Shown here piece after piece: positions 1-7,537 of a stretch of 10,166 nt of DNA (its first letter is position 1; each line of letters begins with the position of its first letter). The stretch comes from an uncultured Polyangiaceae bacterium (lineage in GTDB: Bacteria; Myxococcota_A; Polyangia; Polyangiales; Houyiibacteriaceae). A model generated the notes under the pieces. It worked only from the letters and a program-made list of their open reading frames with translations. It had not been told where the DNA came from and did not search any database. The stretch spans positions 1 through 10,166 of the forward strand of contig CAMYMX010000081.1 of assembly GCA_947259605.1 (NCBI GenBank), in the 5' to 3' direction. The translations under genes and the position numbers were made by a program.

Positions 1-2
1 AG

Positions 3-665
3 ACCGACGAGATTCTCTTCGGTGACGACGCTGAAGGAGATGCGTTCATCTACTCGCTTTACGCGGACATCGCGGCCGGTCGGGTGAGCCAAGAGCTCTT
101 GATGAAGGTTGCGGAAGCTGCGGAAGTGTATCCGGACGATATCCCACAGCTGGTCCGAATCGCCGCCCGGGTCCCTCGCGGGGACACGGTTCGACGTATT
201 TTCATCCACCTCGAGCGGGTCTCCTCGACCGCCGGGTTTGGCGATTTCGGGCGGCGCGTGTGCCCCTTCTACAACTACTTCCAGCCGGCGTTGGTTCTGC
301 TCGAAGATGGCGCGCTCGATGCGCAGGCCGTACTGCGGGTCGGAGCGGATTTGGTGGTCGCCCATACGTTCAACCCCGAAGTGCTCGTCGCTAGCTTCGA
401 TGACCTATGCCGACGGGGCTACCTGAGCAAGGACGTCGTCGATCGCATGTCCGAGGTCTCGGACAGCATCGAGGCTTCCACTTTTGGCCAGGCGGCCGAG
501 CCGCTCCAGTCGCTCGTGCGAGCGATGGAGGCTGCGCGAGACGGGCTGCCCGACCGAGTCGAGGCAGACACGGTCAAAGAAGACTACCTCGCGCTCTTCG
601 AAAGGGACCGCGCCCGCGCCAAGGCGGGCAAGCGCCGCGCGCTCTGGACACGGGAGAGTCCCTAG
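3..665 (+). CDS. Unrecognised protein, 5' end cut by the window edge
   Basis: I do not recognise this protein. The reading frame is open from the first full codon (position 3) and ends with TAG at 663-665, leaving about 220 residues. The only start-like codon near the edge is a GTG at 84. It has no Shine-Dalgarno sequence before it, and the 27 codons upstream of it are acidic, protein-like and stop-free, so the true start is probably outside the window. The visible part looks soluble, with no membrane segment or signal peptide. A hydrophobic centre, including the motif VCPFYNYFQPALVLL at about residues 59-73 counted from the GTG, is followed by helical, charged sequence and a basic tail rich in Arg, Lys and Ala. 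The gene converges on the HEAT-repeat gene, with only 17 bases between the stop codons. I am confident that it is coding and assign no function. Confidence 0.72.
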   Translation, partial: TDEILFGDDAEGDAFIYSLYADIAAGRVSQELLMKVAEAAEVYPDDIPQLVRIAARVPRGDTVRRIFIHLERVSSTAGFGDFGRRVCPFYNYFQPALVLLEDGALDAQAVLRVGADLVVAHTFNPEVLVASFDDLCRRGYLSKDVVDRMSEVSDSIEASTFGQAAEPLQSLVRAMEAARDGLPDRVEADTVKEDYLALFERDRARAKAGKRRALWTRESP

Positions 666-682
666 GCCGCACTCCATTTCAC

Positions 683-1309
683 TCAGCGAACGATATCGAG
701 CGCGTCCGCGGCCAACTCACCGAGCGTCGTCTTGGTTTCGTCCTCGAAGTCTTCGATGGTCACGACGCGCGAGTCACTCAGGAATCGCTCGAGGTCCGCT
801 ATGGATTCGGGGTCTCGCAACTGTGCAAGCGATTCGATGGCTGCCGCAACGACGTCCGCGTTCGGATGCTCCAGGAAGCGGCGAATCAGACCGAGCGCGC
901 TTGGCTCCGCGATCTCGGCGAGGACCCAGGGGAGCTCGGACATCGCGAGCCCGATCGCCTTGCGGTCCAAGGCGCGCTCGATGCCGCGGGCGACCTCGGC
1001 GTAGCGCTCGTATCCCAGGTCTCTCAGCGCTTCGCCTGCGGCGACCCGCACCCGTGGCTCCGGGTCGTTCAAGATGGCGATGAGAGCGTCTGTCATCCGG
1101 GGGCCCGGTACCTGCGCACAGAGATCCGCCAGTCGTTCGAGCCGCATCGTGCCTTCGACGCGGTCCTCCATCGCCAGGGCACGCTCGGTTTCGCGCTCGA
1201 GAAGTGCGACCAGTTCCTCGGCGTCCTTGTGCCGAAGCAAACCAAGCTCGGCCATTCGCAGGGCGCGATCGGAGTCGAAGATACGCTGGAGCTCATTGGA
1301 AAGTGACAT
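683..1309 (-). CDS. Small HEAT-repeat protein downstream of mfd
   Basis: This is a soluble all-helical protein of about 208 residues (212 if an ATG at 1321 is used). Counting from the 1321 start, a charged helical N-terminus (1-70) is followed by HEAT-like repeats at roughly 74-105, 107-139, 141-170 and 171-212. The first and third fit the helix-turn-helix pattern best (for example NDPEPRVRVAAGEALRDLG). The last repeat carries an acidic insertion, IEDFEDETK. HEAT repeats usually form scaffolds for protein binding, and no catalytic motif is visible. I prefer the start at 1309 because GAAGGA lies 11 bases upstream of it, whereas the 1321 ATG directly abuts that sequence. The gene follows the mfd stop by about 15 bases on the same strand, so co-transcription is likely and a link to Mfd is possible but unproven. 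Confidence 0.82.
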   Translation of the reverse strand: MSLSNELQRIFDSDRALRMAELGLLRHKDAEELVALLERETERALAMEDRVEGTMRLERLADLCAQVPGPRMTDALIAILNDPEPRVRVAAGEALRDLGYERYAEVARGIERALDRKAIGLAMSELPWVLAEIAEPSALGLIRRFLEHPNADVVAAAIESLAQLRDPESIADLERFLSDSRVVTIEDFEDETKTTLGELAADALDIVR

Positions 1310-1321
1310 GGTTCGAACCAT
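1308..1321. repeat. 14-base perfect palindrome spanning both candidate HEAT-gene starts
   Basis: The sequence ATGGTTCGAACCAT reads identically on both strands. On the - strand it begins with one candidate start codon of the HEAT-repeat gene (1319-1321) and contains the T and G of the other. It sits in the gap after the mfd stop codon. In RNA it could form only a tight stem over the downstream start. It may be chance, because ATG next to its complement occurs readily. Confidence 0.45.
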
Positions 1322-1324
1322 CCT

Positions 1325-4300
1325 TCAGGGCTCCCGCCCCGTCGAGCGCATAGGCTCGAGCTCGACGATCAGGGATCGAACGCGATCGACCGCATCGCCG
1401 GATTCTTCTTCTCGATAGCGCCGAGTCAGCTTCATGTCAGGTGAAAGGCTCCAGCCAGCGCCCGGTGTGGCCACCAGAGGCATCAGCTTCGCCGGATCGA
1501 TCGGGGTGTCCTCTCTCAGGTGCAGAGTCACTCGCCTGCGGTCGGCTTCGCAGCCCAGCGCGCGGAGCTCACGGAGCAGCGGTTTGACCGACATCAAACG
1601 AACGAAGGCGCGAGCCGGAGGGGGAGGCGCTCCAAAGCGCTCTTCCATCTCGATCGCGAGCTCGTCGACCGACGCCTCGTCCACCGCGGTCGCAAAGCGC
1701 CGGTACAACGAGAGACGGAGTCCGATATCGTCGATGTAGTCCTCCGGGAGATAGTGTTCGAGCTCGACCGAAAGCTCGGGGTCGATTTCCTGCTGAAGCG
1801 GCTCGCCCTTGAGCTCCAACACGGCCTCGTTCAGCATCTGCACGAACATGTCGAAGCCAACGAGCGAAGCATTGCCGCTTTGCTCCGATCCCAAAAGATT
1901 GCCGGCGCCTCGAAGCTCCATGTCGAGGGTCGCGACTCGAAAGCCAGCGCCAAGGCCGGAGAACCGCTCGAGCGCCTCCATGCGAATTCGAGATTCCTCC
2001 GACATCTGGTTTGGCGGCGGAGTGATCAGGTAGCAATACGCGCGCTGGTCGGAGCGGCCAACGCGGCCTCTCAGCTGGTAGACCTGCGCTAGCCCAAGGG
2101 TGTCCGCTCGGTCGACCAGGATGGTGTTCGCGCGCGGGATGTCTAGCCCGCTTTCGACGATTGCGGTCGAGCAGAGAACATCGTGCGCGCCTTCCACGAA
2201 GTCGGTCATGGTCCGGTCGAGCAGTGAGGGCTTCATCTGGCCGTGGGCAATGGCGATCCGGGCATTCGGAAGAAGATCTTGAAGGCGTTGAGCACGTTCG
2301 TACAGGCCCTCGATGCGGTTGTAGACGAAGAACACCTGACCACCGCGACTGAGCTCTCGCTCGATTGCTTCTTTGATCAAATGGTCGTCCCAGCGGCAGA
2401 CGAAGGTTCGCACGGAGCGTCGGTCCTGGGGTGCCGTCGTGATCAACGAAAGGTTGCGCATGCCGCCAACCGCCAACTGCAGCGTGCGCGGAATGGGGGT
2501 TGCGCTCAGCGTGATCACATCGATGTTGGTCCGGAGCTTCTTGATGCGCTCTTTATGCGTGACGCCAAACCGCTGCTCTTCGTCGACAACCAGAAGGCCG
2601 AGTGCGGCGAAGTGAACGTCTTTGGAGAGAACCCGGTGCGTACCGATGACCACGTCGACGGTGCCGTCCTTCAAGCCGGTCAGCACTTCGAGCTGTTTGC
2701 TTCGCGAGACGAATCGCGACAGCACTTCGACGCGAAGCGGGTATCCGTCCAGGCGGGAGGAGAACGTTCGATAGTGCTGCTGGGCCAAGACCGTCGTCGG
2801 GCATAGGACCGCCACCTGACGTCCGCTCATCGCCACGCGAAAAGCCGCTCGAAGCGCAACTTCCGTTTTTCCGAAGCCCACGTCTCCACAGACCAGCCGG
2901 TCCGTCGGCTGCGGCTCTTCGAGGTCTGCCATCACGTCCTCGATGGCCTTCTCTTGATCCCGGGTTTCTTCGAACGGGAACGTCGCCTCGAACTCCGCAT
3001 AGGCGGTTCCAGTGGGCTCAAACGGCTCACGCCTGACCGCGGTCCGCTCCGCGTAGAGCTTCAAAAGCTCCTCGGCCATCTGTTGCACGGCCTTGTGTAC
3101 GCGCCCCTTCTTGGTTCCAAACGTCGTGCCGCCCAGTCGATCGAGCTTTGGCTGGTGTCCTTCGCCGCCTTTGAACTTTTGGATCACCCCGAGACGGGTG
3201 ACCGGGACGAACAGCTTGTCCCCGCCCGCGTACTCGACGACCATCACTTCGACGGTCTGAGCGGTGCGACCGTGAAGCCGGTCCATTGCGGTCAGGCTCA
3301 ATTCCTTGTGTTGGAGACCGAGGTATTTGCCCACTCCGTGGTCGACGTGGACGACGAAGTCGCCAGGGCTGAGCTCTCGAAGGTCTTCGAGGAAGCGCTG
3401 CTGTTGCCGGCGCGTTTGGCGCTGGCTGCGGCGCTGCCGAACCCGGGAGCCGAAAATCTCTTCCTCCGTCACATAGACAATGCCTTCGCTCCAGAGCACG
3501 AACCCGTCGCGAAGCTCTCCCAAGGTTATTTCGTCCAGGATCCGTGCAGGCACGCCGTAGCTCTTGAGTAGATCGACCAAGCGGTCGGCCTGGTGCTGGG
3601 TTCGGCCGACCAGAGAGACTCGCACGCCCTGCTCCGTCCATTCTCGGAGCTGGTCGGCGAGGGGTTGCAGCCCCCGATCTCCGTGTCCTTTTTGCGCACG
3701 CAGCTCGGCGATGAGGGGCTGCTGGTCCGACGCGCTCACTCGAATCAATGCGTTTCCCGGCTGTGCAAACGCCGCGATGATCGGTCCCTCGTCGTCGCCA
3801 GCGGCGCCGTGAACCGCCAAGCGATGTGACACCATCGCCGAATACCCTAGGAGCTGTTGAGTGAGCTCGTCTTCGTTCATGTAGTACGCAGACAAGTCGA
3901 ACGTTGGCCGGTCGCGCCGCGCCGCGTACTCGTCCTTCGCCTGTTGCAGCTCTACACGAACCGAGCTCGCGATGGCGAGAGGATCGGACAGCACCAGCCG
4001 TAGGTCTTTGGGGAGGTAGTCGAAGAGCGTGTCGAGCCGATCGAAGTAGGCCGGTAGCAGGGCGTTCGAAGTCAGAGCGCCGGAGCCACGGTCGAGCTCG
4101 GCCACCAGCTCTCGAGCTTGCAGCGTGGGCATGTTCATCTCGTCGCACAGCTCCCGCACGGCCGTCTTGGCCCGAGCGATCCCGACGGGCGTGTCCGGCA
4201 CCTCCCGGGAGGCGGCGAGCTGAAGCGAGTCGATTTCGTCGACGGTCTTCTGATCGTCAGGGTTGAAACGTCGAATACGCGACACGAGATCGTCGTCGAG

Positions 4301-4894
4301 CTCGATTCGAAAGGGAAGGGCGGCATCCGGACCGAAGACATCGATGAGGGCCCCACGCGCGGAGAACGTTCCTCGGTCCTCTACGAGGGGGACTCTGAGG
4401 TAGCCGAGCTCCGACAAACGCCGGACGAGATCATCGCGCTCGATCTGCTCGGCGATTTCGATCGAAAGGAGACCAGACTTCACGTGGTCGACAGGTGGGA
4501 CGCGGCGAATGAGCGCGGGGGCGGGGACGATGAGCACGCGCCAGGGTTGCTCTTCGGCGAGCTGCGCCAAGATCGCCATGCGCTGCATCTCCGCTCGCCG
4601 GTCCGGCACGACGTCGAGGAGTGCGCTCGTGTCCGCCGCGGTGAACAACAGGACGTCGGCGTTCTCGCCGGGAAGGAGGAAACGCAGATTCGACTCGTGT
4701 CGGTAGGCCTCTTCGAGGTCCGCTGCGATGACGACGAAACGTCGTTCGGGATGAGCTGACGCGGCCTCCGCGATTGACCAGTCGAGGGCGCCTCGAGGGA
4801 TGGATGCCACGTCGATCCGGTCAGGGGATCCGAGCGCCTCCACCAGATCACCGATCGGGGCATTCGCGTTTTCTAGCGCCGCTTCAAGCGACAT
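1325..4894 (-). CDS. mfd: Transcription-repair coupling factor Mfd
   Basis: Mfd is a cytoplasmic ATP-driven DNA translocase that removes RNA polymerase stalled at lesions and recruits UvrA for nucleotide excision repair. The 1189-residue length is normal (the E. coli protein is about 1150). Domains in order: a UvrB-like N-terminal module without a Walker A motif, with a probable UvrA-contact segment near 175-187 (ARGALIDVF); the RNA-polymerase-interacting domain at about 508-575 (VVHVDHGVGKYLGL at 514-527); and the helicase core with Walker A GDVGFGKT (670-677), DEEQ box (771-774), SATPIPRT (797-804), motif V (912-924) and motif VI QLRGRVGR (940-947). A translocation (TRG) region with LRGAGNLLGSEQSG (994-1007) and the C-terminal D7 domain (about 1045-1150) follow. 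All key ATPase motifs are intact. The start overlaps the end of the antiporter gene by 11 bases, and no clear Shine-Dalgarno precedes it, which suggests translational coupling. Confidence 0.98.
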   Translation of the reverse strand: MSLEAALENANAPIGDLVEALGSPDRIDVASIPRGALDWSIAEAASAHPERRFVVIAADLEEAYRHESNLRFLLPGENADVLLFTAADTSALLDVVPDRRAEMQRMAILAQLAEEQPWRVLIVPAPALIRRVPPVDHVKSGLLSIEIAEQIERDDLVRRLSELGYLRVPLVEDRGTFSARGALIDVFGPDAALPFRIELDDDLVSRIRRFNPDDQKTVDEIDSLQLAASREVPDTPVGIARAKTAVRELCDEMNMPTLQARELVAELDRGSGALTSNALLPAYFDRLDTLFDYLPKDLRLVLSDPLAIASSVRVELQQAKDEYAARRDRPTFDLSAYYMNEDELTQQLLGYSAMVSHRLAVHGAAGDDEGPIIAAFAQPGNALIRVSASDQQPLIAELRAQKGHGDRGLQPLADQLREWTEQGVRVSLVGRTQHQADRLVDLLKSYGVPARILDEITLGELRDGFVLWSEGIVYVTEEEIFGSRVRQRRSQRQTRRQQQRFLEDLRELSPGDFVVHVDHGVGKYLGLQHKELSLTAMDRLHGRTAQTVEVMVVEYAGGDKLFVPVTRLGVIQKFKGGEGHQPKLDRLGGTTFGTKKGRVHKAVQQMAEELLKLYAERTAVRREPFEPTGTAYAEFEATFPFEETRDQEKAIEDVMADLEEPQPTDRLVCGDVGFGKTEVALRAAFRVAMSGRQVAVLCPTTVLAQQHYRTFSSRLDGYPLRVEVLSRFVSRSKQLEVLTGLKDGTVDVVIGTHRVLSKDVHFAALGLLVVDEEQRFGVTHKERIKKLRTNIDVITLSATPIPRTLQLAVGGMRNLSLITTAPQDRRSVRTFVCRWDDHLIKEAIERELSRGGQVFFVYNRIEGLYERAQRLQDLLPNARIAIAHGQMKPSLLDRTMTDFVEGAHDVLCSTAIVESGLDIPRANTILVDRADTLGLAQVYQLRGRVGRSDQRAYCYLITPPPNQMSEESRIRMEALERFSGLGAGFRVATLDMELRGAGNLLGSEQSGNASLVGFDMFVQMLNEAVLELKGEPLQQEIDPELSVELEHYLPEDYIDDIGLRLSLYRRFATAVDEASVDELAIEMEERFGAPPPPARAFVRLMSVKPLLRELRALGCEADRRRVTLHLREDTPIDPAKLMPLVATPGAGWSLSPDMKLTRRYREEESGDAVDRVRSLIVELEPMRSTGREP

Positions 4895-6197
4895 CGGGTT
4901 GCTTGCGCATGACCTGCCGGATTCGCTGGGCCAGCCAGGGAGGGGTCACGACCGTAGTTGCCATCACCATGAGAACGATCGCTGCGTACACGCCCGCTCC
5001 GATGAGCGGCTCGCCTTCGAACGTGATGCCTGCGCCGACATTGGCGAAGATGAGCCCCACCTCACCGCGAGGGATCATGCCGATGCCGACGGTGAGCCTG
5101 TCCGCGGTGGCGCCGCGAACGCCCAGGCCCGATACCAGCTTGCCGACAACGGCAACCAAGGTCAGCGCGAGAGCCAGGAACAGAGGCTCTGCTCCAATGC
5201 CTCCGACCTTGACCATCATGCCCGTGCGGACGAAGAAGATCGGCGCCATTACGGCCACGATGGGTCCGATGATCTCGGTGAGGTCATGCGCGGATTTGCG
5301 GCCAAACGGCCTGACATGGACCTCGTCGAGGATCAGCCCTGCCGCGAACGCGCCTACGATGGGTGCGAGCCCTGCGGCGCCGGAAATGCCGGCAAGAAGC
5401 AGGCAAAGGCCGATCGCGACCGCGGCGAGGACATCCTGGGTCCGAAGCTTCGAGGCGAAACGAAAGACACCGGGCATGACGAACGCGCCCAAGAGCAGCG
5501 CGCCAATCAGGAAGCCTGCCGCCAACCCGATGATCCTCGTCAGGTCCAAGGGCCCTGGCATCGAACCGAACTCCGCGATACTGGCGACCACTGCAAGGAC
5601 GATGAGGCCGAGGACGTCGTCGATGACCGCCGCGCCGAGAATGACGCGAGTCTCGGGCCGTGCCATCGCATTGAGATCTTTCAAGACACGCGCGGTGATC
5701 CCCACGCTGGTCGCGGCGAGGGTCGCCCCGATGAAGAGGTGAAGCGAAAAGGGCTCGTCGGGAAGCAGCCAGAGGCTCACGCCATACCCGAGCGCCATGG
5801 GTGCGACCACACCGATGATGGCCACGAGACCGGAAGTCGGCGCGACCGCGCGCATTTCGGTCAGGGTCGACTCGAGGCCGACCTCGAAGAGTAATAGAAC
5901 GACGCCGAGCTCCGCGAGAAATTCGACCGGCACCAGCTCGGCCGCGCCTTCGAAGGTATGGATGCCGAGCAGATTCAGGTTCCCGAGCACGATGCCGACA
6001 CAGAGCTCACCGAGGACTGACGGCTGATTCAGGCGCACCGCGACTTCGCCTCCGAGCTTTGCAGCGAGGATCATCGCGGCAAGGATCAGCCAGACTTCGT
6101 AACTCAGTCCGTGACCATCGCCGCTGGCCAGCGCAATGGCTGGAATCGCCGCGAACAGAAAGAGCAGAAGGAAAAACCGAGCCGGTCTGCGGCGCAT
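4884..6197 (-). CDS. CPA2-family Na+(cation)/H+ antiporter, NapA-like
   Basis: This is an integral membrane exchanger of the monovalent cation:proton antiporter-2 family, expected to swap Na+ or K+ for H+ across the inner membrane. I place the start at 6197, giving 437 residues. The protein then begins MRRRPARFF with a hydrophobic stretch and an A-L-A site, which looks like a signal peptide or first membrane segment. The longer frame back to 6293 would add 32 Pro/Arg-rich residues, has no ribosome-binding site, and would start inside an operator-like palindrome. The frame shows about a dozen hydrophobic segments, GELCVGIVLGNLNLLG, FEVGLEST, and the paired aspartates of AAVIDDVLGL (Asp193-Asp194), the ion-binding pair in NapA-type exchangers. 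A conserved MIPRGEVGLIFANVG follows near the end. There is no C-terminal RCK/TrkA or Usp domain, which argues against a Kef-type channel-like system. It is likely co-transcribed with mfd. Confidence 0.93.
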   Translation of the reverse strand: MRRRPARFFLLLFLFAAIPAIALASGDGHGLSYEVWLILAAMILAAKLGGEVAVRLNQPSVLGELCVGIVLGNLNLLGIHTFEGAAELVPVEFLAELGVVLLLFEVGLESTLTEMRAVAPTSGLVAIIGVVAPMALGYGVSLWLLPDEPFSLHLFIGATLAATSVGITARVLKDLNAMARPETRVILGAAVIDDVLGLIVLAVVASIAEFGSMPGPLDLTRIIGLAAGFLIGALLLGAFVMPGVFRFASKLRTQDVLAAVAIGLCLLLAGISGAAGLAPIVGAFAAGLILDEVHVRPFGRKSAHDLTEIIGPIVAVMAPIFFVRTGMMVKVGGIGAEPLFLALALTLVAVVGKLVSGLGVRGATADRLTVGIGMIPRGEVGLIFANVGAGITFEGEPLIGAGVYAAIVLMVMATTVVTPPWLAQRIRQVMRKQPDVA

Positions 6198-6255
6198 CGC
6201 GCCCGACCATAGATACGGAGGTCTGGGTGGGCAAGGCAGCCGCACGGGCGCGAGC

Positions 6256-6284
6256 TTGCCAGCGCCGGGCGCCCGGGGTAAATG
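6256..6284 (+). promoter_or_regulatory. Predicted sigma-70-type promoter of the acyl-CoA dehydrogenase gene
   Basis: TTGCCA (6256-6261, five of six bases of the -35 consensus) is separated by 17 bases from TAAATG (6279-6284), a weak -10. Transcription would start near 6291, about 20 bases before the acyl-CoA dehydrogenase ATG. The spacer holds a 12-base GC palindrome, CCGGGCGCCCGG (6265-6276). This is prediction by eye only. Confidence 0.4.
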
Positions 6285-6296
6285 AATGGTCATTCA
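6283..6296. promoter_or_regulatory. Operator-like inverted repeat TGAATG-GT-CATTCA
   Basis: Two perfect 6-base arms flank a 2-base centre. The site overlaps the predicted -10 element and start of transcription of the acyl-CoA dehydrogenase gene and ends 14 bases before its ATG. TGAATG...CATTCA half-sites are known for TetR-family fatty-acid-degradation repressors, such as Bacillus FadR, though with a wider spacing. The inference is a repressor site that responds to acyl-CoA. No TetR gene lies in this window. The site also lies in the divergent region facing the antiporter gene. Confidence 0.55.
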
Positions 6297-6300
6297 GTTA

Positions 6301-6308
6301 AGGGAGGA
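6301..6308 (+). promoter_or_regulatory. Strong ribosome-binding site of the acyl-CoA dehydrogenase gene
   Basis: AGGGAGGA lies just before ATG 6311, with only three bases between the GGAGG core and the start codon. It fixes the start and suggests efficient translation, though the spacing is shorter than usual. Confidence 0.75.
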
Positions 6309-6310
6309 CC

Positions 6311-7453
6311 ATGGACCGACATCTATTTTCCGAGGAACACGAGATCTTCCGAAGCAACTTCCGGCAGTTCATCGAAACCCGGGTCCTCCCGCAACAAGCC
6401 AAGTGGCGGGCGCAGGGTGTGGTCGACCGCGACATTTGGCTCGAAGCCGGTGAGGCCGGATTTCTCTGTCCATGGATGCAAGAGGAGTATGGCGGCGCCG
6501 GGGGGGATTTCCTTCATTCGGTGATCGTCATGGAAGAGCTCTCTCGAGCCTATGAATCCGGCTGGGCGGCTAGCCTGCACTCCGACATCATCGTTCCGTA
6601 CATCCACGCCTTCGGGAGCCCCGAGCAAAAGTCCAAGTGGTTGCCCGGCTGTGTTAGCGGTCAGACCGTCACCGCCTTGGCCATGACCGAGCCGGGGACC
6701 GGTTCCGATGTAGCCGCGATTGCAACCACCGCCAAGCGTGAGGGCGACGAGTACGTGATCAATGGAGCGAAGACCTTCATCTCAAACGGAATGAGCTGCG
6801 ACCTCGTCGTTGTCGCGGCCCGAACGGCAAATTCCGACGACCCGCACCGCAGCGTATCGCTCTTCGTCGTCGAAGCGGACGCTCCCGGGTTCATCCGGAG
6901 CCGCAAGCTTGAAAAAATGGGGATGGAAAGCCAAGACACCGCCGAGCTCGCGTTCGACGAATGTCGGATCCCGGCCGGGAACCTGCTGGGCCAAGAAGGC
7001 ATGGGCTTCATGATGCTCATGCAGCAGCTTCAGCAAGAGCGGCTCTGCGTTGCAATCCTCTCACAGGCCAGCGCTGAGAAAGTACTCGAAGACGCGATCG
7101 CCTATACGCAAGAGCGCAAGGCCTTCGGGCGGTCGATCTCCAAATTTCAAAATACACAGTTCACGTTGGCGCAATGCGCAACCGAAATCGAGGTAGGTCG
7201 GGCGTTCTTGGACAGTCTCGTCGGACGGCACATGGCGGGGGAATACCTCGTCAAGGAGTGCTCGATGGCCAAGCTCTGGCAGACCGAAATGCAGGGCCGC
7301 ATTGTGGATGCCTGTCTGCAGCTCTACGGCGGGTACGGCTACATGCTGGAGTACCCGATCAGCCGTGCGTATGTCGATGCTCGCGTTCAACGTATCTATG
7401 CGGGGACGAGCGAAATCATGAAGGTGATCATCGCCAAGCAGATGGGGCTCTGA
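6311..7453 (+). CDS. Acyl-CoA dehydrogenase (long-chain/isovaleryl active-site type)
   Basis: This is an FAD-dependent cytoplasmic enzyme that introduces the alpha-beta double bond in acyl-CoA, passing electrons to electron-transferring flavoprotein. At 380 residues it is full length. The all-alpha N-domain runs about 1-120. The middle beta-domain carries the flavin/substrate signature ALAMTEPGTGSDVA (122-135). The C-terminal helical domain contains RKAFGRSISKFQ (269-280) and YGGYGYMLEYPISRAYVDAR (339-358). The medium-chain catalytic glutamate position (I-Y-E-G-T) is Ala364 here (IYAGTSEIM). Glu243 in QQERL matches the catalytic base of long-chain and isovaleryl-CoA dehydrogenases, so the enzyme is probably active with a base on helix G. 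Chain length or branching of the substrate cannot be told from sequence alone. The gene appears to be expressed alone or with the downstream LuxR-type gene, 84 bases away, under the operator at 6283-6296. Confidence 0.95.
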   Translation: MDRHLFSEEHEIFRSNFRQFIETRVLPQQAKWRAQGVVDRDIWLEAGEAGFLCPWMQEEYGGAGGDFLHSVIVMEELSRAYESGWAASLHSDIIVPYIHAFGSPEQKSKWLPGCVSGQTVTALAMTEPGTGSDVAAIATTAKREGDEYVINGAKTFISNGMSCDLVVVAARTANSDDPHRSVSLFVVEADAPGFIRSRKLEKMGMESQDTAELAFDECRIPAGNLLGQEGMGFMMLMQQLQQERLCVAILSQASAEKVLEDAIAYTQERKAFGRSISKFQNTQFTLAQCATEIEVGRAFLDSLVGRHMAGEYLVKECSMAKLWQTEMQGRIVDACLQLYGGYGYMLEYPISRAYVDARVQRIYAGTSEIMKVIIAKQMGL

Positions 7454-7500
7454 CGCGTCGGTTCGGGCGGCCGCATGACGCTGACCATTTCGCGCCAAGT

Positions 7501-7523
7501 CGGGGCACGCGTTCGACGCCCCG
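7501..7523 (+). other. Weak hairpin between the acyl-CoA dehydrogenase and LuxR-type genes
   Basis: CGGGGC and GCCCCG can pair as a 6-base stem around an 11-base loop, 47 bases after the dehydrogenase stop codon. No T-run follows, so it is not a standard intrinsic terminator. It could slow transcription or protect the 3' end of the upstream message. Confidence 0.3.
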
Positions 7524-7537
7524 CCGCATCTTGATTC

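Noticed and set aside
1520..2092. Long + strand frames antisense to mfd, including those at 2243-2806 and 2954-3571.
   Set aside because: They are shadow frames caused by high GC. Mfd is fully conserved on the other strand throughout these regions.
4774..5894. Long + strand frames (322 and 364 codons) antisense to the antiporter and the start of mfd.
   Set aside because: Their low-complexity Arg/Ala/Asp/Gly composition is typical of an antisense reading of a membrane-protein gene. They match no family.
7501..7523. The hairpin after the acyl-CoA dehydrogenase as an intrinsic terminator.
   Set aside because: The stem is only 6 bases long and no T-run follows, so I listed it only as a weak hairpin.
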